Positions 31,295-41,777 of a stretch of DNA of 51,397 nucleotides are shown here, piece by piece. Every line of letters begins with the position of its first letter. The stretch's first letter is position 1. Source of the DNA: Rhodopseudomonas sp. AAP120 (GTDB lineage Bacteria > Pseudomonadota > Alphaproteobacteria > Rhizobiales > Xanthobacteraceae); contig NZ_LJIC01000014.1 in the NCBI RefSeq assembly GCF_001295845.1, forward strand, positions 1 through 51,397. Reading direction: 5' to 3'. The position numbers and the translations under genes are program-made. The notes below the pieces were generated by a model. It saw nothing but the letters and a program-made list of their open reading frames with translations. It had not been told where the DNA came from and searched no databases.

Positions 31295-33103
31295 TTACGC
31301 CCGCAGCCGCCGCTTTGCCGGGTAGTTCATCACCCGCGGCACCTGTCCGGCACGCAACGCCTGCTGCATGCTCTGCCAATACTCGGCCTGCAGCAGTTCC
31401 GGATGCGCGTCGCGGAAGACGCGGCGCAGGGCGGGATCGTCGATGCGCAGGCCTTCGAGCATGTCGGAAGGGCGGAACAGCACGCCGTCCTCGAACGTGC
31501 CGCGCGGCGCGTCGGCGGTGCGCACCTTGACGTCGGTGAGCGGCTCGACCGCGTCGTAGTCGAACAGATACACCTTGCGGATGCGGCTGACGCCGTAATT
31601 GCGGCCGTCGAGGTCCTTGTTGAAGATGTCGGCGGCGGCGTTGTTCTTGATGCAGTCGCCGAGATTGATCACCGCGGCGCGGGCGTCGACCTGCTTGGCG
31701 GTCGACAGATACAGCGGCAGCGGCGTCAGCTTGATCTGCACGATCAGATGCCGGAACACCAGCGCGCCGCGCTCCATCGTCACCGTGCCGATGCCGGCCT
31801 CGAGCAGCTCGTCGAGCAGATCGGGCGCGAACATCGTGCGGTCGAGCTTGACGTTGGAATAGATGATGTTGTCGAGCATCGAGCCGGCGCGGTCGATCTC
31901 GTGCACCAGATTGTATTTGCGCAGCACCGCGTCGAGGCCGTCGAAGTAATCGAATTTGTAGTCGTCGGTCGGATGGTCGCGGATGATCTTCAGCACATAG
32001 GCCGAGGACGGCATGGTGAAGGCGATCGCCACGGTGCCCTTGAAGCCCGGCGCCGTGGCGAGCCGTTCCTTGCTGCGCTGATGCTCGGCCAGGATCTCGG
32101 TCATCACCGCGACCTTGCCGAGGTGATGGAAGCCGATGCAGGAATATTGCGTGCCGAGCGGCCGCTTCGGCATCAGCTCGTAGAGCAGGCGCGCGAGCTC
32201 GTGATAATGCGGGTTGGTGGCGTGATAATTGGCGAGCGTCGACGAGAACGCGAATTGCAGCTCGTCCGAGTCGGTCAGCACGGCGTCGACCACCAGGCCG
32301 TCGTCCTCGTTGAGCAGCGCGATCAGCAGCGGAATGCTGCGGATCGGCATATCGCCACGATCACGCAGCTTGACGCGGCCGATCAGGCAGGCGCCGCGAT
32401 TGCGGAAGAAGCCGGACTGCGCGATTTCGATCCGCGCCGGTTCGCCGTCGCGCGGGCCGAGCGGCTCCAGCGCCGCCTCGATCGCGGTGGCGGCGAGCGC
32501 GGCGTCGCCGTCGAGATCCTTCCACGGCGCGTTGAGGCCGGCACTCGCGAGAATGTCGCGGATCACCGCCGGGCGGATCGGCAGCGTCGTCACGGTGGCG
32601 TCGAGGATCGGCGCGGATGAGGCCGGCGGCCGCGCCGCCGGGCCGGAATCGTAGGACACCGGGCGCCATTCGTCGTCCACCAGCTTGCGGCGCAGCGAGT
32701 GCCAGAACGCGAACGCGAAATCGGCCTCGTAGCGGCCGGCGATCGCGGCCAGCAGCTCGGCCTCGGCGCGCTGCCAGAGCTGCTCGTGCTTGACCAGCTC
32801 CGGCAGGCCGGCCTTCAGCGGCGGTACCAGCTGATCGATGCAGGTGGTGTAGAGCCCGATCCGCGCCTTCGACAGCCGCACCGTCAGCGGCCAGTCGCGC
32901 GCCTCGAACGCCGCCTTGGCGAGCGCCGGAATCCGCCGCGACACCGCGTAGTACTGATCGAACGCCGCCAGCACCACCCGCGCCAGAATGCGCGCCTGAT
33001 CGTCCGGATCGTCGCTGCGCACCAGCGCGTCGAGCAGGTCCGGATCCGGCTCGGCGATGCGGATGGCGGAGTCGAGGTCGGGCGCGAGTGGCAGGGTGGT
33101 CAT
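31295..33103 (-). CDS. aceK: Isocitrate dehydrogenase kinase/phosphatase
   Basis: A 602-residue bifunctional enzyme that inactivates and reactivates isocitrate dehydrogenase, steering carbon between the TCA cycle and the glyoxylate bypass. The N-terminal half is the regulatory helical domain; the C-terminal half is kinase-like, with the nucleotide segment APGFKGTVAIAFTMPS and the catalytic/metal segment NLGDCIKNNAAADIFNKDLD followed by YLFDYDAVEPL. Length is close to the E. coli protein. The ATG at 33103 gives the usual start. Unlike in enterics it is not next to aceB/aceA. Confidence 0.95.
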   Translation of the reverse strand: MTTLPLAPDLDSAIRIAEPDPDLLDALVRSDDPDDQARILARVVLAAFDQYYAVSRRIPALAKAAFEARDWPLTVRLSKARIGLYTTCIDQLVPPLKAGLPELVKHEQLWQRAEAELLAAIAGRYEADFAFAFWHSLRRKLVDDEWRPVSYDSGPAARPPASSAPILDATVTTLPIRPAVIRDILASAGLNAPWKDLDGDAALAATAIEAALEPLGPRDGEPARIEIAQSGFFRNRGACLIGRVKLRDRGDMPIRSIPLLIALLNEDDGLVVDAVLTDSDELQFAFSSTLANYHATNPHYHELARLLYELMPKRPLGTQYSCIGFHHLGKVAVMTEILAEHQRSKERLATAPGFKGTVAIAFTMPSSAYVLKIIRDHPTDDYKFDYFDGLDAVLRKYNLVHEIDRAGSMLDNIIYSNVKLDRTMFAPDLLDELLEAGIGTVTMERGALVFRHLIVQIKLTPLPLYLSTAKQVDARAAVINLGDCIKNNAAADIFNKDLDGRNYGVSRIRKVYLFDYDAVEPLTDVKVRTADAPRGTFEDGVLFRPSDMLEGLRIDDPALRRVFRDAHPELLQAEYWQSMQQALRAGQVPRVMNYPAKRRLRA

Positions 33104-33419
33104 AGGCGTTGTCCGGGCCCGCGCGATCGAGCGTGTGGCGGGCGTCGTGGATGATCTGCCCAGCATGCGGCGAACCGCTCCGGCGCAATGTGATCTGCCG
33201 CAAACATCGGCCTTGCCATGCGCGTCAATTCGGCGCGGCTGGGGCGGCGCGCGGCTGTGGCTGTGCGGATTTGGTCAGTCGCGCTACCGCGGCGCAGCAG
33301 AACCGTCACCGCGTTTTGCTACCATGCCACCTCCCGCGCCGATCGCGGGCGCGCGGCGTCGTGCGATAATGCGCCGATTAGCAGCTTGATAGTTTCAGAT
33401 CATTTTCAGGGAGGCCGAG
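33104..33419. other. Gene-free divergent gap between aceK and the PLD-like gene
   Basis: 316 bases that must hold both promoters. I found no convincing -35/-10 pair, operator or repeat. Short open frames here show no ribosome site or family character. Confidence 0.5.
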
Positions 33420-35267
33420 ATGGCCAAGGTCGTTGCGACGAAGGGCAGTCTCACGCTGGTTGCGTATCGCGGCGATGCCAAGACGCTGCTGGCCTTCAAC
33501 CTCGCCAGCAAGGCGGACGCCAAGAACCTCGCCGGCTTCACCATCCAGGCCCAGCCGCAGGGGCGCGATGCGTACTACATCTACAACGAGCTGCAGTTCA
33601 AGACGCCGGCCGACCACGCGCAGGATCCGAAGGAGCCGGCGCGCTCCAGCATCAACGCGCCGATCCACAAATTCCGCTGGTTGCATGTGCCGGGCGTCAA
33701 TCACCAGGGGCTGACGCCGTTTCTCGGCCCCTACACCTACACGGTGACGCCGCGCTATTTCGACAACGGCGCGCTGCTGCCGCTCGATCCGTCGCTCAGC
33801 GCCGCGGTGAAGGTCGAGGTCAATCACTTCGCCAAGGCCGGGCTCGAACTCGGCTTCACCCGCGGCTACACCCAGTCGCAGGCCTTCGTGAATCACTTCG
33901 GCCTCAAGGCCAAGATCCAGCCGTCCGACCACGAATTGCTGTTCGACACGTCGGAAGTCTCCGGCACCAATGCGCGCGGCGAGACCTTCACCTACGCGGA
34001 CGAATATCAATGGCTCGGCTTCACCGCGCGCGAGAAGATGTTCGCGATTCTCGACGAGGTGCTGGCCGACAAGGCGCTGACGCTGGACGTGTTCGCCTAC
34101 GACCTCAACGAGCCCGACCTGATCCAGCGTCTCTTGAAGCTCGCCAGGCAGGGCCGCATCCGCATCATCCTGGACAACGCGGACCTGCATCACGACAAAG
34201 ACAAGCCCAAGCCGGAGGACGAATTCACCGAGCTGTTCGAGAAGGCCGCGGGCCGACGCGAGCTGATCAAGCGCGGCCATTTCGGCCGCTACGCACACGA
34301 CAAGGTGTTCATCGTCTCCCGCGTCGGCGCCCGCAAGACCAGCCCCGTCAAGGTGATGACCGGCTCGACCAATTTTTCGGTGACCGGCCTCTACGTCAAT
34401 TCCAACCACATCGTGATCTATAATGACGCACAGGTCGCCGGCCTCTATGCGGGCGTGTTCGCCGAGGCGTGGGACACCGACGTCAAGAAAGCGGCGTTCA
34501 TCAAGTCCGACTGGTCGCAGCAGACCTTCTCGACGACGTCGAAGACGACGCCCGCCACCAACTTCACCTTCGCGCCGCACGACGAAGACGGCGCCGCCCG
34601 CGCGCTCGATCCGATCGTCGATCGCATCGCCAAGGAAGCCAAGGTGCGCAAGGGCAAGGGCAGCGTGCTGTTCGCCGTGATGGAGATGGCCAATGGCAAC
34701 AGCCCGGTCTACGAGGCGCTGAAGACGCTGCACAAGAACACCAACATTTTCAGCTTCGGCATCTCGGACAATCCGGACGGCATCTATCTGTATCCGCTCG
34801 GCAAGACCAGTGGCGTGCTGGTGACCGGCAAGCCGGCCAATACTCAGCTGCCGCCGCCGTTCAACCAGGTGCCGAACATCGGCGGCGTCAAACACCAGAT
34901 TCACCACAAATTCGTGGTCTGCGGCTTCAACGGCGACGATCCCGTGGTGTTCTGCGGCTCGTCCAACCTCGCCACCGGCGGCGAGATGAAAAACGGCGAC
35001 AATTTGCTGGCGATCCGCGACGGCGACGTCGCCACCGTGTTCGCCATCGAAGCGCTGGCGCTGGTCGACCACTTCAACTTCCTCGACAGCGTCGCCCGCA
35101 ACGACAAGAGCAAGCCGAAGTCAAAGACCAGGAAGACGCCGCCCAAAGCCTCCAAAGCCCAAGCCGCCGTCGACGCCGGCTGGTTCCTCGGCACCACGGA
35201 CGCATGGGTCGCGAAGTACTTCGACCCGAAGGATCTGCATGCGGTGGATCGGATGTTGTTTGGGTGA
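33420..35267 (+). CDS. Phospholipase D-like (HKD superfamily) protein
   Basis: A 615-residue protein with two PLD-type motifs. The first is YAHDKVFIVS (H293, K295) followed by GSTNFS; the second is IHHKFVVCG (H495, K497) followed by GSSNLA. Each keeps the catalytic His and Lys, but the Asp expected five residues after Lys is Ser in the first and Gly in the second. The first 180 residues form a separate beta-rich region ending near HFAKAGLELGFTRG. There is no signal peptide. The C-terminal region has a Lys-rich stretch (NDKSKPKSKTRK). Lipase, nuclease and synthase activities all occur in the superfamily, so substrate is unknown. GGGAGG lies six bases before the ATG. Confidence 0.82.
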   Translation: MAKVVATKGSLTLVAYRGDAKTLLAFNLASKADAKNLAGFTIQAQPQGRDAYYIYNELQFKTPADHAQDPKEPARSSINAPIHKFRWLHVPGVNHQGLTPFLGPYTYTVTPRYFDNGALLPLDPSLSAAVKVEVNHFAKAGLELGFTRGYTQSQAFVNHFGLKAKIQPSDHELLFDTSEVSGTNARGETFTYADEYQWLGFTAREKMFAILDEVLADKALTLDVFAYDLNEPDLIQRLLKLARQGRIRIILDNADLHHDKDKPKPEDEFTELFEKAAGRRELIKRGHFGRYAHDKVFIVSRVGARKTSPVKVMTGSTNFSVTGLYVNSNHIVIYNDAQVAGLYAGVFAEAWDTDVKKAAFIKSDWSQQTFSTTSKTTPATNFTFAPHDEDGAARALDPIVDRIAKEAKVRKGKGSVLFAVMEMANGNSPVYEALKTLHKNTNIFSFGISDNPDGIYLYPLGKTSGVLVTGKPANTQLPPPFNQVPNIGGVKHQIHHKFVVCGFNGDDPVVFCGSSNLATGGEMKNGDNLLAIRDGDVATVFAIEALALVDHFNFLDSVARNDKSKPKSKTRKTPPKASKAQAAVDAGWFLGTTDAWVAKYFDPKDLHAVDRMLFG

Positions 35268-35275
35268 GGGAGTCC

Positions 35276-35359
35276 CGTAGCCCGGATGAGCGAAGCGACA
35301 TCCGGGGAGCGCAGCGCATCGTCAAAGACCCGGATGCCGCTACGCTCATCCGGGCTACG
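35276..35359. repeat. Family D repeat (CGTAGCCCGGATGAGCG type)
   Basis: Outer arms CGTAGCCCGGATGAGCG(A) and CGCTCATCCGGGCTACG are inverted around CATCCGGG/CCCGGATG inner arms. It starts nine bases after the PLD-like gene stop. Its right end provides the TAG stop of the orphan antitoxin gene. Confidence 0.88.
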
Positions 35360-35597
35360 AGTGCCTCCACGCCTCCCAATAGGTGACCTGCTCGATCCAA
35401 TCATCAAGCGCATCATCCTCGGGATGAAGCGCCATCATTGCCGCTTCGCGACGGAGATCGGCCAGAACGTCGGGGTTACGCAAGTCAGGGACACTGCGCA
35501 CTAACAGTCGCAAGCCCTGCGCCCGCAGCCGCTCTTTGAGGGTCGCCGCAGGGTCGGCCGCCGTTTGGGAGCCGAGCTCATCGGGATCAATTGGCAT
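35355..35597 (-). CDS. Orphan MazE-like antitoxin (DUF3018)
   Basis: An 80-residue protein with the DUF3018 core: ERLRAQGLRLLVRSVPDLRN, an Arg/Glu-rich helix (LADLRREAAM) and the final DWIEQVTYWEAWR. Members normally precede a MazF toxin gene. Here, reading downstream on the minus strand, there are only 87 bases before the PLD-like gene, filled by a family D repeat that supplies the stop codon. No mazF is present. The start is ATG at 35597 or the GTG just before it; no good ribosome site is visible. It may be a remnant. Confidence 0.65.
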   Translation of the reverse strand: MPIDPDELGSQTAADPAATLKERLRAQGLRLLVRSVPDLRNPDVLADLRREAAMMALHPEDDALDDWIEQVTYWEAWRHS

Positions 35598-35693
35598 CAC
35601 GGCAACGTAACCGATTGGACGTCGTTCTCAACTGCCGGTTGTCATTTCCAGTCGATTGCGTGTTATTGTGAGGCTACCGAAGCGGAGGCGGGC

Positions 35694-35966
35694 GTGCCGA
35701 CGATCGCGTACTTTCTCGGAATTGCCATCGCGATGTATTATCGCGATCATAACCCACCTCATGTCCACGTGATTTATCAAGGTTATGAGGCGTTGGTGGT
35801 GATCGAGGACGCCAGTCTGTTGCGGGGCAAACTGCCACCGACCGCGATGCTGATCGTGCGACGATGGGTAACGTTGCGGCGGGCGGCACTGCTGGCGAAT
35901 TGGGAGCGGGCGCGACGGCACGAAATGCTCGAGCGAATTGCGGGTCCGGACGATGATGCTGATTAA
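35694..35966 (+). CDS. DUF4160 family protein
   Basis: A 90-residue protein with the DUF4160 signature: PTIAYFLGIAIAMYYRDHNP, then PPHVHVIYQG and a Trp-containing C-terminal helix (ALLANWERAR). The start is GTG at 35694, with GGAGG five bases upstream; the upstream part of the frame is unrelated. The next gene overlaps its end by 14 bases (or 11 from the second ATG). DUF4160 and DUF2442 genes are commonly paired and are suspected small toxin-antitoxin or accessory modules. The conserved RDHNPPHVHV region has the look of a metal or nucleotide site, but no activity is claimed. Confidence 0.82.
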   Translation: MPTIAYFLGIAIAMYYRDHNPPHVHVIYQGYEALVVIEDASLLRGKLPPTAMLIVRRWVTLRRAALLANWERARRHEMLERIAGPDDDAD

Positions 35967-36231
35967 GGTGCGACGCGCGACAGCGCTTGATGGTCACCGG
36001 CTGAAACTCGAGTTCTCCGATGACACCGTCGGAGAGCACGATCTCGGCTATATTCTCAGCGAGCACGGCCCGATGCTGGAGCCGCTCAAGGACCCCACCT
36101 ACTTCAAACGCGTTTTTGTCGAGAACGGCGTGCCGACCTGGCCGAACGGCTATGACTGGGACCCGATTGCCCTGCACGATGAAATGAAAGCCGCCGGCGA
36201 GTTGCGACCGGTCGGGGATGCGGCGGAGTAG
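35953..36231 (+). CDS. DUF2442 family protein
   Basis: A 92-residue protein, partner of the overlapping DUF4160 gene. It shows the DUF2442 pattern: ALDGHRLKLEFSDDTVGEHD, then FKRVFVENGVPTWPNGYDWD and a final ALHDEMK. The start is one of two adjacent ATGs (35953, 35956) inside the end of the upstream gene, so translation is likely coupled. Function is unestablished; the structure class is the NE0471 N-terminal-like fold. Confidence 0.82.
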   Translation: MMLIKVRRATALDGHRLKLEFSDDTVGEHDLGYILSEHGPMLEPLKDPTYFKRVFVENGVPTWPNGYDWDPIALHDEMKAAGELRPVGDAAE

Positions 36232-36242
36232 CAGGCGGATCG

Positions 36243-36461
36243 CTACTCCGCAGCGTTGCCCGCCTTACCGGGCAAGCGCGCATTTTGCCAATCGCCCGGC
36301 GCAAGCGTTTTGGTTGCGGTCAGGATCTCGATCCCAAGCACGCGCCCCTCACTATCCACATCGTAGATGAACGGGCCAGCTTCCTCGGTACCTTCGATCT
36401 TGCCCTTTGCCACGGAAATATAAACCGCGTCGGCTTCTGGATCGTAAGTGATATCGGTCAT
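36243..36461 (-). CDS. DUF2283 family protein
   Basis: A 72-residue protein matching DUF2283: TYDPEADAVYISVAKGK, then IYDVDSEGRVLGIEILTA. The ATG at 36461 has GAGG eight bases upstream; the longer open frame adds unrelated residues. DUF2283 genes often sit beside a DUF4258 gene, a presumed toxin/partner. I see no such partner in the 268 bases upstream or downstream, so it is an orphan here. It is convergent with the DUF2442 gene, 11 bases apart. Confidence 0.78.
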   Translation of the reverse strand: MTDITYDPEADAVYISVAKGKIEGTEEAGPFIYDVDSEGRVLGIEILTATKTLAPGDWQNARLPGKAGNAAE

Positions 36462-36729
36462 GGCTTTCGCCTCGCGTTCCGATCGAACAATACGCTTACA
36501 GTTGGGGTACTCGAATTTGTCCCGGCACAGGAAAATCTCAAGATGCACCCGCCAGATGCGTGGCGCAACGAATACCCCAGGATTTTGCTACGCTTCTCAC
36601 TGAATGGTGTAGCTCGACGTACTAATGTAAGGGTGTGTAGGACGAGCGGCACGCATTACGATCGGCGCGCGTGCGGGAGATCATGCTCATTTCAATTGTT
36701 AGAGAGTTGGAAGCAAGGAAGTCCGGACA

Positions 36730-37359
36730 ATGGTCGAACAAAATGAACAGGAGAAGTATCTTGCTGAATTCCCAAAAGGGAGGGTGCGAGAAGAGGCTTT
36801 GAAGCAAGCGCTGGATATTCGAAAGTTCGAGATTGAGCTGTATTGGAAAAGAGCAACCTACTTCTGGGCATTTATTGCTGCGTCTTTCGCAGGCTATTTT
36901 GTGCTGCAGAAAGATGCTGCAGACTTGGCCAATACTTACATCGTTAGTTGTTTGGGATTTCTATTTTCGTTGGCTTGGTATCTTGTAAATCGGGGTAGTG
37001 GAACTTGGCAGCGGAATTGGGAGGGCCATGTTGATTTGTTGGAAGATGAGATCATGGGACCGCTGTACAAGACTCTAATAAATCGGCGGACATACAAGTG
37101 GTGCAACTTGGCGGAGCCTTATCCCTACTCGCCCTCCAGAATAAACAATATTCTGGCGCTGGGGGTGACGATCGCGTGGCTGATCTTGATAATGCGCACT
37201 TTAGTCAAACAAGACCTTCTGAATCCGCCGTACTCGGGAACATTCATTGCAATGTCCCTGCTCACAGCGGTCGGCACAGTCGCGCTATGTTGGAAAGGTA
37301 ACTCTCGGAGAAGAGACGATCAAATCTCGATATCGCGACGGTACCGGGAGTTTAAGTAA
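36730..37359 (+). CDS. Low-GC four-helix membrane protein, possibly RipA-like
   Basis: A 209-residue inner-membrane protein with four hydrophobic helices (YFWAFIAASFAGYFVL; YIVSCLGFLFSLAWYLV; ILALGVTIAWLILIM; TFIAMSLLTAVGTVALCW). The N-terminal segment ALDIRKFEIELYWKRATYFW is striking and I associate it, with low certainty, with RipA-family octameric membrane proteins. Three sampled 60-base lines of the gene have 42-50% GC against about 65-73% around, and codon use includes many A/T-ending codons, so recent transfer is likely. AGGA lies upstream of the ATG. It converges on lepA with five bases between stops. Confidence 0.7.
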   Translation: MVEQNEQEKYLAEFPKGRVREEALKQALDIRKFEIELYWKRATYFWAFIAASFAGYFVLQKDAADLANTYIVSCLGFLFSLAWYLVNRGSGTWQRNWEGHVDLLEDEIMGPLYKTLINRRTYKWCNLAEPYPYSPSRINNILALGVTIAWLILIMRTLVKQDLLNPPYSGTFIAMSLLTAVGTVALCWKGNSRRRDDQISISRRYREFK

Positions 37360-37364
37360 TTGCC

Positions 37365-39176
<1,812 letters not shown>

Positions 39177-39319
39177 GGCCGCGAGATAGCACCCGGACTC
39201 CGGCCCGGCAAGGCGAACGGACGGCGCAACCGCCCGAAAAACCGCCGCTTTTGGCGTGCTTGACGGGGCCGGCGGAAGCGGATCATGTCCGCCGCCGATG
39301 CCTCCAGCCCAGGGTCCGG

Positions 39320-40855
39320 ATGACCTCGCTCGCCACCTCCCGCACCCGCCTGCCCTTGATCGATCGCTGGATCGCCGCGCTGCTCGATCCGCAGCGGCAG
39401 GAGCGCACCGTGGTGCTGTCGCTGGCGGTCTATGCGGCGATCTGGACGGCCTACCGGACGATCGCCACCTGGCCGCGCGACGTCCACGCCGACGTCTCGG
39501 AGTTGTATGCCTGGTCGCGGCATCTGGCGTTCGGCTATGACAAGCATCCGCCGTTCTCGGCGCTGGTCACCCGCGCCTGGTTCAGCGTGGTGCCGGTGTC
39601 GGACGTCACGTTCCATCTGCTGGCGACGGTGAATATCGCGCTGACGCTCTACATCGCCTGGCGGACGATGCGGCGCTATCTCGCGCCCGAGAAGGCGCTG
39701 TTCGGGCTGGCGCTGCTGACCTTCATCCCGTTCTTCAATTTCATCGCGCTGAAATACAACGCCAATGCGGTGCTGCTGCCGCTCTGGGCGTTGACGATCT
39801 ATTGCTTTCTACGGGCGTTCGAGGCGCGGGGCTGGCTGTGGCCGGCGCTGGCGGGGCTGTTCGCCGGCGCCGCGATGCTGGGCAAATACTGGTCGATCGT
39901 GCTGGTCGGCGCGCTCGGGCTCGGCGCGCTGCTGGATGCGCGACGGGGGCGGTTCTTTGCCTCGCCGGCGCCGTGGCTGATGATCGTGGTCGGCGGCCTG
40001 GTGCTGGCGCCGCATCTGGCGTGGCTGGTCGAGCACCGGTTTCCGTCGTTCGCCTATGCGGCCGCGCATGAATCCGACGGCTTGCTGCATAACGCGCGCG
40101 ACACGCTGAGCTATCTGGCCGGCTGTGTCGGCTACGCGGCGCTGGCGCTGATCGTCTGGGCGGTGCTGCTGCGGCCGTCGCGGGCGGCGCTGGCCGAGAG
40201 CGCCTGGCCGGCCGATCCGCAGCGCCGGCTGATCTTCACGGTGCAGCTGTTGATGCTGGTGGCGCCGGCGCCGGTGGCGCTGCTGACCGGCGTGCGCATC
40301 GTGCCGCTGTGGGCGATGCCGGCCTATACGTTGCTGCCGATCGTGCTGCTGTCGTCACCCCTGATCGAGGTCAGCCGCGCGGCGCTTCGCAAGGTGCTGA
40401 TCGGCGCCGCCGCGTTGGCGCTGGCGATCCTGGCGGCGGCGCCGGGCGTCGCGGTGGTGATCCACACCACCAACGCTCCAGAACCGTACGAATACGCCTC
40501 GCTGCTCGCCGACGATATCGCCAAGGAGTGGCAGCGCCATAGCAGCCAGCGGATCGGCCTGGTGGCGGGCGAAACCGTGCTGGCCGAGACCACGGCCTAC
40601 TACCTGCGCACCGATACGCGGGCGTTCGAGACCTCGGACATCGCGGCGCTGAAAGCGGAGATCACGGCGCGCGGCGGCGCGCTGGTGTGTTCCGCGGCGG
40701 ATCAGCCGTGCCTGGCAAAGGCCGAGCAGATCGTGGCGGGGCAGAAGCAGATCCTGCGCAGCAAGGTCTGGCTCAGCCGCCCGCTGTTCGGCCTCGCCGG
40801 CGGCACCGTGCAGGACGTGTTCTTCCTGGTGCTGCCGGAAGGCCCGGCGAAGTAA
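39320..40855 (+). CDS. Membrane glycosyltransferase, GT39/PMT-like
   Basis: A 511-residue polytopic membrane protein with about ten to twelve helices. An acidic pair occurs early in the first periplasmic loop ([19 protein letters not shown]), with the lipid-phosphate sugar region [16 protein letters not shown] and the helix [20 protein letters not shown] following; these are hallmarks of the PMT/ArnT group that uses polyprenyl-phosphate sugars. The C-terminal 120 residues form a periplasmic soluble domain. Acceptor (lipid A, protein or glycan) is not shown. The ATG at 39320 has AGGG five bases upstream. Confidence 0.82.
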   Translation: MTSLATSRTRLPLIDRWIAALLDPQRQERTVVLSLAVYAAIWTAYRTIATWPRDVHADVSELYAWSRHLAFGYDKHPPFSALVTRAWFSVVPVSDVTFHLLATVNIALTLYIAWRTMRRYLAPEKALFGLALLTFIPFFNFIALKYNANAVLLPLWALTIYCFLRAFEARGWLWPALAGLFAGAAMLGKYWSIVLVGALGLGALLDARRGRFFASPAPWLMIVVGGLVLAPHLAWLVEHRFPSFAYAAAHESDGLLHNARDTLSYLAGCVGYAALALIVWAVLLRPSRAALAESAWPADPQRRLIFTVQLLMLVAPAPVALLTGVRIVPLWAMPAYTLLPIVLLSSPLIEVSRAALRKVLIGAAALALAILAAAPGVAVVIHTTNAPEPYEYASLLADDIAKEWQRHSSQRIGLVAGETVLAETTAYYLRTDTRAFETSDIAALKAEITARGGALVCSAADQPCLAKAEQIVAGQKQILRSKVWLSRPLFGLAGGTVQDVFFLVLPEGPAK

Positions 40856-40887
40856 GCGACGACCTCACCGGCGAGCCTCAAACACGA

Positions 40888-40994
40888 CCTCATGGTGAGG
40901 AGGCGCGAAGCGCCGTCTCGAACCACGGGCTGCTCATCCCGCGTGGCCCCATCCTTCGAGACACCCGGCTTCGCCGGGTTCCTCAGGATGAGGA
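40888..40994. repeat. Family C repeat
   Basis: Outer arms CCTCATGGTGAGGAGG and CCTCAGGATGAGG with inner CGTCTCGAACCACGGG and CATCCTTCGAGAC; a CCCGGCTTCGCCGGG hairpin is nested near the right end. It lies between the convergent glycosyltransferase and ptsH genes. Confidence 0.86.
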
Positions 40995-41052
40995 CTCAGT
41001 GCAATGTGTACAGGGAATCATGCCTCGATCCACCGATGAGGGGCTCTGAGGC

Positions 41053-41379
41053 TTACTCTTCTTCGCCGAATTTGCCGGCCATCAGTTCGGCCAGCGCGTC
41101 GACGGCTTCCTTCGCCTGCGGGCCGGTCGCCGCGACGATGACGCTGGTGCCGATGCCGGCCGCCAGCATCATCAGGCCCATGATCGAGGTTCCGCCGACG
41201 GTCTCGCCGTTGCGGGTCACCGTGATGTCGGCGTCGAACTTCTCGGCCATCTGCACGAATTTGGCCGAGGCCCGGGCGTGCAGGCCGCGCTTGTTGGTGA
41301 CGGGGATTTCGCGGGAGATTTTTCCGGCGGGCGTGCCCGCCTGTGCGTCCGGCGCGGTCTGGGGCACGTCTGCGGTCAT
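41053..41379 (-). CDS. ptsH: Phosphocarrier protein HPr
   Basis: A 108-residue HPr with an N-terminal extension of about 20 residues. The phosphoacceptor His is H34 in NKRGLHARASAKFVQ, and the HprK-type regulatory Ser is S65 in GGTSIMGLMML. It accepts phosphate from enzyme I and passes it to EIIA; Ser phosphorylation by HprK can block this. The ATG overlaps the EIIA stop (ATGA), so translation is coupled. No ptsI or sugar permease is in the window, in line with a regulatory PTS. Confidence 0.93.
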   Translation of the reverse strand: MTADVPQTAPDAQAGTPAGKISREIPVTNKRGLHARASAKFVQMAEKFDADITVTRNGETVGGTSIMGLMMLAAGIGTSVIVAATGPQAKEAVDALAELMAGKFGEEE

Positions 41380-41777
41380 TTGCCGGCCAACACCCGGCTG
41401 GCGATGGTGACGTATTTGCGGCCGGCCTCCTGGGCCAGCGCGATCGCATCGGGCAGGGTGCGTTCCTCGCGGACCTTGGCGAGCTTCACCAGCATGGGAA
41501 GATTGATCCCCGCCAGCACCTCGACCTTCGGCCGGCTCATGCAGGAGATCGCCAGGTTCGAGGGCGTGCCGCCGAACATGTCGGTCAGAATTGCCACACC
41601 GTCGCCGCTGTCGACGCGATTCACCGCCTCGATGATGTCGCTGCGACACAAGTCGGCGTCATCCTCGGCGCCGATCGTGACGGCTTCGATTTGTTTCTGC
41701 GGCCCCATCACGTGTTCCAGCGCTGCCTTGAACTCGTCGGCAAGGCGCCCGTGGGTCACAAGTACCAGACCAATCAT
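41376..41777 (-). CDS. PTS EIIA component, mannose/fructose family
   Basis: A 133-residue EIIA of the mannose class. The phosphoacceptor is H9 in MIGLVLVTHGRLAD; the diagnostic ILTDMFGGTPSNLAI follows. No EIIB/C/D genes are near, so it probably acts as a signalling phosphate sink rather than in sugar import. The ATG at 41777 has GAGGAG about seven bases upstream. It is 188 bases after hprK, a gap large enough for a separate promoter. Confidence 0.93.
   Translation of the reverse strand: MIGLVLVTHGRLADEFKAALEHVMGPQKQIEAVTIGAEDDADLCRSDIIEAVNRVDSGDGVAILTDMFGGTPSNLAISCMSRPKVEVLAGINLPMLVKLAKVREERTLPDAIALAQEAGRKYVTIASRVLAGK

Noticed and set aside
33378-35072. A 564-codon open frame antisense to the PLD-like gene
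   Set aside because: Same codon-bias artefact; no family motifs.
33420-37359. A known anti-phage system
   Set aside because: No recognised helicase, restriction, reverse transcriptase, CBASS, Thoeris or similar partner; only single PLD and DUF genes.
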